A stretch of 64,000 nucleotides of DNA from Actibacterium sp. MT2.3-13A (GTDB lineage Bacteria; Pseudomonadota; Alphaproteobacteria; Rhodobacterales; Rhodobacteraceae): NCBI RefSeq assembly GCF_018139985.1, contig NZ_JAGSOU010000004.1:62001-126000 (forward strand), written 5' to 3'. Position 1 is the stretch's first letter, and the number at the start of each line of letters is the position of its first letter. The notes under the pieces were generated by a model that ran no database searches, was not told the DNA's origin, and saw nothing but the letters and a program-made list of their open reading frames with translations. Shown here in pieces: positions 18,519-27,516 of this stretch. The position numbers and the translations under genes were made by a program.

Positions 18519-20648
18519 CTATCCCTGCTTGCGGTCCGGATCGCGGTACCGCGCGATCTCGGCCACATCGCTTTCCGCCTCCAGCGCGGTCATGACCGTG
18601 TGCAGATGCTCGGCATCGCGGATGTCCACGTCGATCAGGAGACGATAGAAATCGGGCTTTTTGTCGGCGAAATGCAGGTCGCTGATATTGGCCTTCTGCT
18701 CGCCGATCAGCGTGCAGATCCGGCCCAGCACGCCGGCATCGTTGCGGATGGTGACGTTCAGCGTGACCGTGTGCACCGCCGGGTGGCGGCCCGAATCCCA
18801 GTGCAGGTCGATCCAGCGTTCGGGCTGGTCCTCGACCTCGGCCAGGTTGGGGCAGTCGATCGCGTGCACCACCACGCCACGGCCGCGATAGGTGATCCCC
18901 ACGATGCGCTCGCCCGGAACCGGCTGGCAGCAGGGTGCGCGGGTGAAGCTTTGCCCCGGCGACAGGCCCACCACGGCGCGCGCGGCGTCAACCTCGTCCC
19001 CGGTGGAAAGCGCCAGTTCGGGATAGAGCGCCTCGATCACCTCCTGCGCGCGCAACTCGGCGCTGCCCAGGCGCGCCAGCACCTCCTGCCCGTCCTCGAG
19101 GCCGAGGGTCTTGGCCGCGGTCTTGAGCGCCTTGTCGGTGGCCTTCTTGCCGATATGCTCGAACGCGACGCGGGCCAGTTCACGGCCCAGCTTGATGAAG
19201 CGCTCGCGGTCTTCCTCGCGCAAGCTCTTGCGGATCGCGGCCTTGGCGCGGCCGGTGACCACGATGTCGATCCAGGTGGCCTGCGGGCGCTGGCCCTCGG
19301 CGGTGATGATCTCCACCGACTGGCCGTTCTTCAGCCGCGTCCACAGCGGCACGCGGATGTGATCGACCTTGGCGCCGACGCAGCTGTCGCCGATCCTCGT
19401 GTGGATCGCATAGGCGAAATCCAGCGGCGTCGCGCCCCGGGGCAGCTTCACCACGTCGCCCTTTGGCGTGAAGCAGAACACCTGGTCGGAATACATCTCG
19501 AGCTTCACATGTTCGAGGAATTCGTCGTGGTCCTCGGCGCTCTCGAAGCGCTCGGTCAGCGCGGCCAGCCACTTGGCCGGGTCCACCGCAAAGGGGTTCT
19601 CGGCCCGCACGCCGTCGCGATAGGCCCAGTGCGCGGCAACGCCGGCCTCGGCCACCTCGTGCATCTGGCGGGTGCGGATCTGCACCTCGACGCGCTTGCC
19701 GTCGCGCCCCGACACCGTGGTATGGATCGAGCGGTAGCCGTTCGATTTCGGCTGGCTGATGTAATCCTTGAACCGCCCCGGCACGGCGCGCCAGCGCTGG
19801 TGGATCGCCCCCAGCGCGCGGTAGCAGTCGGCCTCGTTGCGGGTGATGATGCGGAAGCCGTAGATGTCCGACAGCCGCGAGAAGCCCTGGTCCTTCTCCT
19901 GCATCTTGCGCCAGATGCCATAGGGTTTCTTGGCGCGACCGAAGACGTCGGCCTCGATCCCGGCCTTGTCCAACTCGCCCCGGATGTCGTCGGTGATCTG
20001 GCGCACCACGTCGCCGGTCTCGCGCTGCAGCGTGATGAAGCGCCGCATGATCGAACTGCGCGCCTCGGGGTTGAGCACGCGGAAGGCCAGATCCTCCAGC
20101 TCCTCGCGCATCCACTGCATGCCCATGCGGCCGGCGAGCGGCGCGAAGATGTCCATCGTCTCGCGGGCCTTCTGGACCTGCTTTTCCGGGCTCATCGACT
20201 TGATGGTGCGCATGTTGTGCAGCCGGTCGGCCAGCTTGACCAGGATCACGCGCAGATCCTTGGACATGGCCATGAACAGCTTGCGGAAGTTCTCCGCCTG
20301 CTTGGTTTCCGAGCTGGAGAGCTGCAGGTTGGTCAGCTTGGTCACGCCGTCCACCAGCTCGGCGATCTCGGTGCCGAAATTTTCGGCCACTTCCTTGTAG
20401 GTGGACTTGGTGTCCTCGATCGTGTCGTGCAGCAGCGCGGTGACGATGGTGGCATCGTCAAGCTGCTGCTCGGTCAGGATCGCGGCGACCGCCACGGGAT
20501 GCGAGAAATAGGGATCGCCCGAGCGGCGAAACTGCCCCTCGTGCATCTTCTCGCCATAGGCATAGGCCCGGCGGATCAGGTCTTCGTTGGTCTTCGGGTT
20601 ATAGTTGCGAACCAGCGAGATCAGGTCTTCGACATCGATCTTCGGCAT
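18519..20648 (-). CDS. rsh: Bifunctional (p)ppGpp synthetase/hydrolase (RelA/SpoT homologue)
   Basis: 709 aa stringent-response enzyme making and degrading (p)ppGpp. Domain order: HD hydrolase (FSHPVAVAAILTE, LLHDTIEDT at residues 72-80), synthetase (SDIYGFRIITRNEADCYRALG, DYISQPKSNGYRSIHT), TGS (CFTPKGDVVKLPRGATPLDFAYAIHT), and a C-terminal ACT domain from about residue 635. The intact HD motif means it can hydrolyse, and it is probably the organism's only long RSH, as in most alphaproteobacteria. The rpoZ gene is directly upstream on the same strand; omega itself takes part in ppGpp binding in proteobacteria. Confidence 0.95.
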   Translation of the reverse strand: MPKIDVEDLISLVRNYNPKTNEDLIRRAYAYGEKMHEGQFRRSGDPYFSHPVAVAAILTEQQLDDATIVTALLHDTIEDTKSTYKEVAENFGTEIAELVDGVTKLTNLQLSSSETKQAENFRKLFMAMSKDLRVILVKLADRLHNMRTIKSMSPEKQVQKARETMDIFAPLAGRMGMQWMREELEDLAFRVLNPEARSSIMRRFITLQRETGDVVRQITDDIRGELDKAGIEADVFGRAKKPYGIWRKMQEKDQGFSRLSDIYGFRIITRNEADCYRALGAIHQRWRAVPGRFKDYISQPKSNGYRSIHTTVSGRDGKRVEVQIRTRQMHEVAEAGVAAHWAYRDGVRAENPFAVDPAKWLAALTERFESAEDHDEFLEHVKLEMYSDQVFCFTPKGDVVKLPRGATPLDFAYAIHTRIGDSCVGAKVDHIRVPLWTRLKNGQSVEIITAEGQRPQATWIDIVVTGRAKAAIRKSLREEDRERFIKLGRELARVAFEHIGKKATDKALKTAAKTLGLEDGQEVLARLGSAELRAQEVIEALYPELALSTGDEVDAARAVVGLSPGQSFTRAPCCQPVPGERIVGITYRGRGVVVHAIDCPNLAEVEDQPERWIDLHWDSGRHPAVHTVTLNVTIRNDAGVLGRICTLIGEQKANISDLHFADKKPDFYRLLIDVDIRDAEHLHTVMTALEAESDVAEIARYRDPDRKQG

Positions 20649-20687
20649 TTCTTCCGCAACTTTCCCGGGGGCGCGCGCTGCGCCCCG

Positions 20688-21047
20688 TCAGCCCTGTCCC
20701 TGCGCTTCCATCAGGGCGCGCAGCAGTTTTTCTTCCGACATGTCGTCATCGGCGGGCCTGTCCGGCTCGGCCCCGCCGCCCATCAGAAGCGCCATCGAGT
20801 CCTCTTCCGGCTCGTCGACCTCGATCTGGGTCTGGTTGCTTTCGATCATGCGCTCGCGCAGATCGTCGGCCAGCTGGGTCTCGTCGGCGATCTCGCGCAG
20901 GGCGACCACCGGGTTCTTGTCGTTATCGCGGTCCACGGTCAGTTGGCTGCCGGCGGAAATCTCGCGCGCCCGGTGGGCGGCCAGCATCACCAGCTCAAAC
21001 CGGTTCGGAACCTTGTCAACGCAATCTTCAACCGTCACGCGGGCCAT
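20688..21047 (-). CDS. rpoZ: RNA polymerase omega subunit
   Basis: 119 aa. Begins [33 protein letters not shown], the conserved omega fold that wraps the beta-prime C-terminus; [15 protein letters not shown] is also family-typical. The last 45 residues form an acidic, low-complexity tail common in alphaproteobacterial omega. CTGGAG precedes the ATG. It is 39 bases upstream of rsh and co-oriented. Confidence 0.95.
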   Translation of the reverse strand: MARVTVEDCVDKVPNRFELVMLAAHRAREISAGSQLTVDRDNDKNPVVALREIADETQLADDLRERMIESNQTQIEVDEPEEDSMALLMGGGAEPDRPADDDMSEEKLLRALMEAQGQG

Positions 21048-21126
21048 GAAACACTCCAGTTCGTCGTGGAAGTCGGAGCGTTATACCTATTGCGTTGCAA
21101 GGCTCTTGACAAGGGCGGAATCCGGG

Positions 21127-21714
21127 TCAAAGCGGCCTGATTTGCGCTTTCTCCTCCTCCGGCAGCGCCGCGAGCATCTGCTCGACCGTCAGCCCGAGGA
21201 GGGGATGGCGCCAACCGGGGGCGACATCGGCCAGCGGCACCAGAACGAAGCCGCGGTCCTGCAGACGCGGATGCGGCAGAATCAGCTCGTCCGGCGCCGT
21301 GGCCTTCTGCGCCTCCAGCGGCAGCGCGATCCAGCGGAGCAGGGTCTCGGCATCGGGCCGGACCTGCCCGCCATAGTCCAGAAGGTCGAGGTCGAGGGTG
21401 CGCGCGCCCCAGCGCGTGTCGCGGGTCCGGCCGAGGCCGCGCTCGACCCCGTGCAGATGCGCCAGCAACGCCTCCGGGGCGAGGCTGGTGGCATAGAGCG
21501 CGACCGCGTTCACGAAGTCGGGCCCCGCCCCCGCCGGGAAGCACGGGGTGGCGAACAGCCGGCTCGCGCGGAGCAGCCGAACTGATTCGTTTTCCACCGC
21601 GCGCAGCCCGGCCAGAACCGTCTCCGCGGGCCCGCCGGCGGGTGACGTTACGTTCCCGCCCAGCGCAACCAGTACTTTTGTATCAGTTTCACGACAAAGA
21701 AGGTGTTGCGACAC
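21127..21714 (-). CDS. folK: Dihydropteridine pyrophosphokinase (HPPK)
   Basis: 195 aa. Transfers pyrophosphate from ATP to 6-hydroxymethyl-7,8-dihydropterin in folate synthesis. Motifs are VLVALGGNV near the N-terminus, RASRLFATPCFPAGAGPDFVNAVAL, the metal/ATP loop GRTRDTRWGARTLDLDLLDYG, and LILPHPRLQDRGFVLVPLADVAP. No ATG is available ahead of the conserved start; the GTG beginning MSQHLLCRE is the best choice, though its ribosome site is weak. Relatives have about 20 fewer residues, so the exact start is uncertain. Confidence 0.9.
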   Translation of the reverse strand: MSQHLLCRETDTKVLVALGGNVTSPAGGPAETVLAGLRAVENESVRLLRASRLFATPCFPAGAGPDFVNAVALYATSLAPEALLAHLHGVERGLGRTRDTRWGARTLDLDLLDYGGQVRPDAETLLRWIALPLEAQKATAPDELILPHPRLQDRGFVLVPLADVAPGWRHPLLGLTVEQMLAALPEEEKAQIRPL

Positions 21715-21811
21715 TCGATTTAGGCCCTATTTTCATTGCTCGTTCCGCATTCCTAGGACACACCACTCACAGAACGCGACCCGCGGAACGCCATTTCGGA
21801 AGGATTTTTTC

Positions 21812-22384
21812 ATGTTCTATCGTGACGAACGGCTTGCGCTGTTCATTGACGGGTCCAACCTCTACGCGGCTGCCAAGGCGCTGGGGTTCGACATCGACTA
21901 CAAGCTCCTCCGACAGGAGTTCATGCGCCGGGGCAAGCTCCTGCGCGCATTCTACTACACCGCGCTGCTCGAGAATGACGACTATTCTCCGATCCGGCCG
22001 CTGGTCGACTGGCTGCACTACAACGGCTTCTCGATGGTGACCAAACCGGCGAAGGAATATGTCGACAGCCAGGGCCGCCGCAAGGTGAAAGGCAACATGG
22101 ACATCGAGCTGACGGTCGATGCGATGGAGCTGGCGCCCAAGGTCGACCACATCGTCCTGTTCTCGGGCGACGGCGATTTCCGCCCGCTGGTGGAAAGCCT
22201 GCAGCGCCAGGGCGTCCGCGTCTCGGTGGTCTCGACCATCCGCAGCCAGCCGCCGATGATCGCCGACGAACTGCGCCGCCAGGCCGACAACTTCATCGAG
22301 CTCGACGAGCTGAAAGAGGTCATCGGCCGTCCGCCGCGCGAGCCCCGCGTCGAGACCACGATGGAGTTCGCCGAGGAAGACTGA
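21812..22384 (+). CDS. NYN domain (LabA/DUF88) protein, putative RNase
   Basis: 190 aa, PIN-like NYN fold. Acidic residues expected at the metal site are present in LALFIDGSNLYAAAK, KGNMDIELTVDAME and VLFSGDGDFRPLVESLQRQG. It resembles the uncharacterised LabA/DUF88 group, for which ribonuclease activity is suspected from the fold but seldom shown. The ATG is preceded by GGAAGGATT. It is divergent from folK with a 97-base spacer and followed by a strong terminator, so it is a one-gene unit. Confidence 0.85.
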   Translation: MFYRDERLALFIDGSNLYAAAKALGFDIDYKLLRQEFMRRGKLLRAFYYTALLENDDYSPIRPLVDWLHYNGFSMVTKPAKEYVDSQGRRKVKGNMDIELTVDAMELAPKVDHIVLFSGDGDFRPLVESLQRQGVRVSVVSTIRSQPPMIADELRRQADNFIELDELKEVIGRPPREPRVETTMEFAEED

Positions 22385-22414
22385 GCTTCGCGCTCATCGG
22401 GGATGTGACCTTCC

Positions 22415-22450
22415 GGGGCGCGCCGAACGGGCGCGCCCCATTTTCGTTTG
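22415..22450 (+). terminator. Intrinsic terminator after NYN gene
   Basis: A 10-bp GC stem (GGGGCGCGCC and GGCGCGCCCC) with the loop GAACG, followed by ATTTTCGTTT. It starts 31 bases after the stop codon and reaches the end of the converging cytochrome gene. Confidence 0.85.
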
Positions 22451-22452
22451 AT

Positions 22453-22914
22453 CTAGCTGCCGGCGTTGATCCGGTCGTGGGTCTCGATCACCCGGCGTGG
22501 CCAGGTGCTCTTGATATAGGCCAGCACCTCCAGGATCTCGCGATCCGACAGCACGCCACCGAATCCCGCCATGTCGGTCTCATATGCGCCCCCCAGCAGC
22601 GCGGCGGTGCCGTGCTTGGTGATCGCGAAGAGCTGCGCGTCGGGATGGTGCCAGGTATGGCCCGTCTCGTCATGCGGCGGCGCGGGCATCCGCCCGTTGG
22701 GCTTGGGCGCGCGCCAGTTCGCCTCGCCCTGCAGCCGGGCGCCGTGGCAGGCGGCGCAGTTCTGCGCGTAGAGCTCCGCGCCGCGCGCCACGGCCGCCGC
22801 GTCGCGGTAGGGCACGAGGCCCGCCTGCTCCGTTCCGCTGGCGGACACCGCGATCGCTGCCCCCGCTGCGGCCAGTAACGCCGCACCGGCACTCAAAACC
22901 ACGCGCTTTTTCAC
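22453..22914 (-). CDS. Class I cytochrome c, exported
   Basis: 153 aa, GTG start with GGAGGA seven bases upstream. An N-terminal signal peptide (KKRVVLSAGAALLAAAGAA) sends it to the periplasm. One haem site is C53-A-A-C-H57; the likely axial Met is in the DMAGFGGVLSDREILEV region, which matches the usual C-terminal pattern of soluble mono-haem cytochromes. HTWHHPDAQLFAITKHG is typical of small cytochromes related to COG2010. The electron-transfer partner is not evident from the neighbours (NYN protein, ispH). The longer upstream frame has no signal-like start. Confidence 0.88.
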   Translation of the reverse strand: MKKRVVLSAGAALLAAAGAAIAVSASGTEQAGLVPYRDAAAVARGAELYAQNCAACHGARLQGEANWRAPKPNGRMPAPPHDETGHTWHHPDAQLFAITKHGTAALLGGAYETDMAGFGGVLSDREILEVLAYIKSTWPRRVIETHDRINAGS

Positions 22915-23077
22915 CTGCAATTCCTCCTTCTGCGGTCCTGTCGCGACGATCCCGGCTACGCCTTCCACCTGCCGGAAGGTCAAATGACAGCCGCGTGATC
23001 GGGCGCTGGCCAAATCCCGCGCCACCCCATATGGAGGGGGCGAACGACAAAAGCCGAGCTTTGCCGGGGTTACGCCG

Positions 23078-24028
23078 ATGACCAGACCGCCTCTCACCCT
23101 CTATCTCGCCGCGCCGCGCGGGTTCTGCGCCGGCGTGGACCGGGCCATCAAGATCGTCGAAATGGCGCTCGAGAAATGGGGCGCGCCGGTCTATGTCCGG
23201 CACGAGATCGTGCACAACAAATACGTCGTCGACGGGCTGCGCGAGAAGGGCGCGGTTTTCGTCGAGGAACTGGCGGATTGCCCCGACAACCGGCCGGTGA
23301 TCTTCTCGGCCCACGGTGTTCCGAAATCCGTGCCGGCCGAGGCCGCGCGGCGCCACATGGTCTATGTCGATGCCACCTGCCCGCTGGTCTCCAAGGTGCA
23401 TATCGAGGCCGAGCGGCACCACCAGAACGGCCTTCAGATGGTCATGATCGGCCATGCCGGCCACCCCGAGACCATCGGCACCATGGGCCAGCTGCCGCCG
23501 GGCGAGGTGCTGCTGGTCGAGACCGAGGCCGACGTGGCGGAGCTCGAGGTTCGCGATCCCGAAAAACTGGCCTTCATCACCCAGACCACCCTTTCGGTTG
23601 ACGACACTGCCGGGATCGTCGCCGCGCTCAAGGCGCGGTTCCCGGCCATCGTGGGGCCGCACAAGGAAGACATCTGCTACGCCACCACCAACCGCCAGCA
23701 CGCGGTCAAGGCGATCGCGCCCAGGGTGGACGCGCTGCTGGTGATCGGCGCGCCGAACTCGTCGAATTCGCGCCGCCTGGTCGAGGTCGCCTCGGCCAAC
23801 GGCTGCGCCTATGCCCAGCTCGTGCAGCGCGCGGACGAAATCGACTGGCGCGCCCTCGAGGGCATCAGGGCGCTCGGCCTGACCGCCGGCGCCTCGGCCC
23901 CCGAGGTGCTGGTGAACGAGGTGATCGCCGCCTGCCGCGCGCGGTTCGACGTGACCCTGACCGAGGTCGAGACCGCCACCGAGAACGTCGAGTTCAAGGT
24001 CCCCCGTGTGCTGAGGGCGCCGGCATGA
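23078..24028 (+). CDS. ispH: 4-hydroxy-3-methylbut-2-enyl diphosphate reductase
   Basis: 316 aa [4Fe-4S] enzyme making IPP and DMAPP in the last step of the MEP isoprenoid pathway. The three cluster cysteines are in [23 protein letters not shown] and [12 protein letters not shown]. Other family marks are [21 protein letters not shown] and [14 protein letters not shown]. The length is standard. It is followed by rnhA after 48 bases and may share its transcript. Confidence 0.97.
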   Translation: MTRPPLTLYLAAPRGFCAGVDRAIKIVEMALEKWGAPVYVRHEIVHNKYVVDGLREKGAVFVEELADCPDNRPVIFSAHGVPKSVPAEAARRHMVYVDATCPLVSKVHIEAERHHQNGLQMVMIGHAGHPETIGTMGQLPPGEVLLVETEADVAELEVRDPEKLAFITQTTLSVDDTAGIVAALKARFPAIVGPHKEDICYATTNRQHAVKAIAPRVDALLVIGAPNSSNSRRLVEVASANGCAYAQLVQRADEIDWRALEGIRALGLTAGASAPEVLVNEVIAACRARFDVTLTEVETATENVEFKVPRVLRAPA

Positions 24029-24076
24029 TCCCGCGCCCTGGCCGCCGCCTGTCCCCGTCGAGAGCCGGAGGGGCCC

Positions 24077-24526
24077 ATGGCTGAGCTTTATGCCTTTACC
24101 GACGGGGCCTGCAGCGGCAACCCCGGCCCCGGCGGCTGGGGCGTCCTGTTGCAGGCGCGCCAGGGCGAGGCGGTTCTGAAGGAGCGCACGCTGTGCGGCG
24201 GCGAGGCCTCGACCACCAACAACCGGATGGAACTTCTGGCCGCGATCAACGCGCTGGAGGTGTTGGAGCGCGCCTCCTCCATCACCGTGGTCACCGACAG
24301 CGCCTATGTGAAGAATGGCGTGACCCAGTGGATCCACGGCTGGAAGCGCAACGGCTGGAAGACCTCCGCGAAAAAGCCGGTGAAGAATGCCGAGCTGTGG
24401 CAGCGGCTGGACGCGGCGCAGGCCCGCCATGCGGTGAAATGGCAATGGGTCAAGGGCCATGCCGGCCACCCCGAGAACGAACGCGCGGATGAGCTGGCCC
24501 GGGCGGGAATGGCGCCCTTCAAATAG
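24077..24526 (+). CDS. rnhA: Ribonuclease HI
   Basis: 149 aa endonuclease for RNA in RNA-DNA hybrids. Catalytic carboxylates are seen in [32 protein letters not shown] and [16 protein letters not shown], and the last acidic position in [15 protein letters not shown]. It has the basic handle region [16 protein letters not shown]. The ATG is preceded by GGAGGGGCCC. Confidence 0.96.
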   Translation: MAELYAFTDGACSGNPGPGGWGVLLQARQGEAVLKERTLCGGEASTTNNRMELLAAINALEVLERASSITVVTDSAYVKNGVTQWIHGWKRNGWKTSAKKPVKNAELWQRLDAAQARHAVKWQWVKGHAGHPENERADELARAGMAPFK

Positions 24527-24555
24527 GCCGGCGCTGGCGCGGCGAGGTCGCGCCG

Positions 24556-24578
24556 TGAGTATTTTCACCAAGAAGAAG
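24556..24578. repeat. Dispersed 3'-end repeat, short form, copy c
   Basis: GAGTATTTTCACCAAGAAGAAGG between the converging stops of rnhA and the GlsB-like gene, 7 bases after the latter's stop on its strand. Same core as the copies near 13.7, 39.5, 42.2 and 49.7 kb. Confidence 0.7.
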
Positions 24579-24585
24579 GGGCGGC

Positions 24586-24825
24586 TCAGCGCCTCTGGAT
24601 ATAGGTCTGGTAGAGCCAGATCAGCAGCGCCGCGCCGAGGATCGCGCCGATGAAACCGGCAGCCACGCCGGTGAGCAGCAGCAAGAAGCGCAGCACCAGC
24701 CCGCCGATCAGCGCCCCCGCGATGCCGATGGCGACGGTGGCGACGACATTCGTTTGGACATCCATCAGCCGCGTGGCGAGGAAGCCCGCGGCGGCACCGA
24801 CGATGACGAGATAGAGCACATGCAT
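24586..24825 (-). CDS. GlsB/YeaQ/YmgE-type small membrane protein
   Basis: 79 aa, almost entirely hydrophobic, with three predicted membrane segments (LYLVIVGAAAGFLATRLM, ATVAIGIAGALIGGLVLRFLLLL, AGFIGAILGAALLIWLY) and a short basic end. The Gly-rich helices and the position of RLM fit the transglycosylase-associated / GlsB stress-response family, whose molecular function is unknown. It lies 43 bases after fmt on the same strand and could be the last gene of that operon. Confidence 0.75.
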   Translation of the reverse strand: MHVLYLVIVGAAAGFLATRLMDVQTNVVATVAIGIAGALIGGLVLRFLLLLTGVAAGFIGAILGAALLIWLYQTYIQRR

Positions 24826-24868
24826 GTCCCGACTATGCCCGCTGCGGCGGGCTTTGGGAAGATGGTGT

Positions 24869-25771
24869 TCAGTCCAGGCGCGCGGGGCGGCTGTGCAGGC
24901 CGCGCAGGAAGTCGGCGGCGGGCATGGGGCGCTTGCCCTGGCGCTGCGCCTCGATGATTTCGATGGCGCCCGTGCCGCAGGCGACGGTCAGCCCGTCGAG
25001 CAGCGCTCCGGGCGCGCCCCGCCCTTCGGTCCGGCGGCAGCGCAGCAGCTTGATGCGTTCGCCCTCCATCTCGCACCAGGCGCCGGGAAAGGGGGAGAGG
25101 CCGCGGATCTGGCGGTCGATCTCCTCCGCCGCGCGCGTCCAGTCGATGCGGGCCTCGGATTTGTCGATCTTGGCGGCATAGGTGACGCCCGCGTCGGGCT
25201 GGGGCTGCGGCACGAGGCTGGCGCGCCGGTCCAGCGCCTCGACGATCAGCCGCGCACCCATCTGCGACAGCCGCTCGTGCAGATCGCCGGTGGTCTCCTC
25301 CGCGCCGATCGGGGTGGCCTCGCGCATCAAGACCGGGCCGGTGTCGAGGCCGGCCTCCATCTGCATGATGCAGACGCCGGTCTCGGCATCTCCGGCCATG
25401 ATCGCGCGGTGGATGGGCGCCGCGCCGCGCCAGCGCGGCAGCAGCGAGGCATGGATGTTCAGGCAACCGTGTTCGGGGGCGTCGAGCACCTGCTGCGGCA
25501 GGATCAGCCCGTAGGCCACCACCACGGCGACATCGGCGTTCAACGCGGCAAACGCGGCCTGCGCCTGCGGCTCGCGCAGGCTGGCGGGGTGGCGCACGGG
25601 CAGGCCCAGCGCCTCGGCCCTTGCATGCACGGGCGTGGGGCGGGGTTTCTTGCCGCGGCCCGCCGGGCGGGGCGGCTGGCAGTAGACGCAGGCGATCTCG
25701 TGCCCGGCCGCCACCAGCGCGTCCAGAACCGGCACCGAGAAATCGGGCGTTCCCATGAAGACCACGCGCAT
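24869..25771 (-). CDS. fmt: Methionyl-tRNA formyltransferase
   Basis: 300 aa. Formylates initiator Met-tRNA with 10-formyl-THF. The N-terminal domain has [17 protein letters not shown], the catalytic region [25 protein letters not shown] and [18 protein letters not shown]. The C-terminal OB-like domain starts around residue 205 ([24 protein letters not shown]). It is one base away from the third deformylase-like gene, so formylation and deformylation genes form one leftward operon. Confidence 0.96.
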   Translation of the reverse strand: MRVVFMGTPDFSVPVLDALVAAGHEIACVYCQPPRPAGRGKKPRPTPVHARAEALGLPVRHPASLREPQAQAAFAALNADVAVVVAYGLILPQQVLDAPEHGCLNIHASLLPRWRGAAPIHRAIMAGDAETGVCIMQMEAGLDTGPVLMREATPIGAEETTGDLHERLSQMGARLIVEALDRRASLVPQPQPDAGVTYAAKIDKSEARIDWTRAAEEIDRQIRGLSPFPGAWCEMEGERIKLLRCRRTEGRGAPGALLDGLTVACGTGAIEIIEAQRQGKRPMPAADFLRGLHSRPARLD

Positions 25772-25772
25772 G

Positions 25773-26270
25773 TCAGCGCCTCCGCAGTTTTTCGGCCCGT
25801 TTCAGCAGCCGGTCGCGTTTCAGCTTCGACAGGTTGTCGAAATACATCCTGCCGTTCAGGTGGTCGATCTGGTGCTGCACCGAGGTCGCCCAGAGATCGA
25901 CGAAATCTCGCTCCTCGGTCTCGCCCTGTTCGTTCAGGAAACGCACGGTCACCGCGCGGGGGCGTTCGATCACCGCCGAGACGCCGGGCAGGTTCGGGCC
26001 GGCCTCGTCATGGGCGCGCAGCCTGGCCGAGGCATGCAGGATCTCGGGATTGGCCATGCGGATGGCCTTGCCGCGGGTCTCGGAGCAGTCGACAACGGCC
26101 ACGCGCAGCAGCACCCCGATCTGCGGCGCGGCGAGGCCGTAGCCCGGCATCGCGTCCATGGTTTCCACCATGTCGTCCCAGAGCGCGCGGATCTCGTCGG
26201 TGATCGCCGCCACCGGCGCGGCGGGGGTTTTCAGGCGCGGGTCGGGCCAGGGCAGGAAGGGACGGATCAT
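25773..26270 (-). CDS. Peptide deformylase-like protein, catalytic motifs degenerate
   Basis: 165 aa, last of three def paralogues. Motif 1 is intact ([10 protein letters not shown]). Motif 2, normally EGCLS with the metal-binding Cys, reads EAGPNLPGV and has no Cys. Motif 3, normally HExDH, reads HQIDH, so the general-base Glu is Gln. With one metal ligand and the catalytic acid gone, it is unlikely to deformylate peptides; the fold may be kept for binding. It overlaps the second def gene by 4 bases and is one base from fmt. The frame is intact, so it is not a pseudogene. Confidence 0.85.
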   Translation of the reverse strand: MIRPFLPWPDPRLKTPAAPVAAITDEIRALWDDMVETMDAMPGYGLAAPQIGVLLRVAVVDCSETRGKAIRMANPEILHASARLRAHDEAGPNLPGVSAVIERPRAVTVRFLNEQGETEERDFVDLWATSVQHQIDHLNGRMYFDNLSKLKRDRLLKRAEKLRRR

Positions 26271-26770
26271 GGACGGGGCTCCAGTCGGGCGAGCGCGGCG
26301 GCGCGGGCGTCTTCGGGGAGATAGTCGGTGCAGAGGATGCCGTCGAGATGGTCGCGCTCATGCTGCACGCAGGCGGCGGCGAAGCCGGTGAAGGGCTCCT
26401 CGCGCGGCACGGCGTCGAGATCCTGCCAGCGCAGCGTGACCTCGGCCGGGCGGGTCACCGGCACCACCACACCGGGTAGCGACAGGCAGCCCTCCTCCAT
26501 CACCTGGGAGGCGTCGCTGGCGCGGAGGATCTCGGGGTTGACCATCACGCGGGGCGAACGGTGGCCGCTGTCCTTCCATCCGGTATCCATGACGAAGAGA
26601 CGCCTGAGTTCGCCGATCTGCGGCGCGGCCAGGCCGCGGCCGGGGGCGGCATACATGATGGCGGCCATTTCCTCGGCCAGATCCCGCAACCCGGCGTCGA
26701 ACGCGCTCACCGGCGCCGCGGCCTGGCGCAGCCGCGCATCGGGCGGGGTGAGGATCGGCCGCAGGCTCAC
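26267..26770 (-). CDS. def: Peptide deformylase, second paralogue
   Basis: 167 aa metalloprotease-like enzyme removing formyl from nascent peptides. All three motifs are present: [20 protein letters not shown] and QHERDHLDG. The GTG start (VSLRPILTPPDARLR) overlaps the first def stop (GTGA), and the end overlaps the third paralogue. Divergence from the first copy is considerable, suggesting an old duplication and possibly a different substrate preference. Confidence 0.9.
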   Translation of the reverse strand: MSLRPILTPPDARLRQAAAPVSAFDAGLRDLAEEMAAIMYAAPGRGLAAPQIGELRRLFVMDTGWKDSGHRSPRVMVNPEILRASDASQVMEEGCLSLPGVVVPVTRPAEVTLRWQDLDAVPREEPFTGFAAACVQHERDHLDGILCTDYLPEDARAAALARLEPRP

Positions 26771-27288
26771 GCCCGGGCCCGCTCGCGTTTCAGCTTCTGC
26801 ATCCGGCGGGTGATCATCTGTCGCTTCAGCGGCTTGAGGTAGTCGATGAACAGCTTGCCGTTGAGGTGGTCGATCTCGTGCTGCACGCAGGTGGCCCAGA
26901 GGCCGTCGAACTGCTCTTCGCGCAGCTTGCCGTCGAGATCCTGCCAGCGCACGCGCACCTCGGCGGGGCGGGTGACCTCGGCGTATTGCTCGGGGATCGA
27001 CAGGCAGCCTTCCTCGTAGACGCTGGTCTCGTCCGAGCTCCAGGTGATCTCGGGGTTGAACAGCGCCATGGGCGCGGGCGATGCGCCCTCCTCCTTGACG
27101 CAATCCATCACGATCAGGCGCTTGAGCACGCCGATCTGCGGCGCGGCCAGACCGATGCCGGGCGCGTCATACATGGTTTCGAGCATGTCCTCAGCCAGCG
27201 CGCGCATCTCCGCCGAGATTTCGGCCACAGGATCGGCAACCTTCTTGAGCCGCGGGTCGGGATGGATCAGGATAGGGCGTGTCGTCAT
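26767..27288 (-). CDS. def: Peptide deformylase, main copy
   Basis: 173 aa. Has canonical motifs [24 protein letters not shown] and QHEIDHLNG, and the basic C-terminal helix KPLKRQMITRRMQKLKRE usual for housekeeping Def. Start taken at MTTRPILIHPDPRLK; a further-upstream ATG would add 30 residues that do not resemble Def. First gene of the def-def-def-fmt row, so its promoter lies in the 228-base spacer shared with the divergent PatB-like gene. Confidence 0.95.
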   Translation of the reverse strand: MTTRPILIHPDPRLKKVADPVAEISAEMRALAEDMLETMYDAPGIGLAAPQIGVLKRLIVMDCVKEEGASPAPMALFNPEITWSSDETSVYEEGCLSIPEQYAEVTRPAEVRVRWQDLDGKLREEQFDGLWATCVQHEIDHLNGKLFIDYLKPLKRQMITRRMQKLKRERARA

Positions 27289-27516
27289 GGCCGTGATGTA
27301 GGCGATGGGCGATTGTGGTGCAATGGGCTGCGGCAGAGTGTTCCGGCGGAAATTCGCGGAAACATCTTCCTCCGCCAATAAGTAAATCCAGAAAAATTTC
27401 CCATGAATTTTGATTGATTTGGAAAACTGTGCCGAATATTACGGAAAATGCGGAAACGGGTGACGCAACCACTCACGCAGCACCCGCAAACCGGAACCCC
27501 GATACAGGACGCGCCC

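Noticed and set aside
18441-21140. An open frame of about 900 codons antisense to rsh and rpoZ.
   Set aside because: Its protein is His/Gln/Arg/Gly-rich without any family motif, and it is an artefact of strong third-position GC bias in the real genes opposite. The same holds for long antisense frames at 7385-9271, 33305-35524, 54951-57566 and others.
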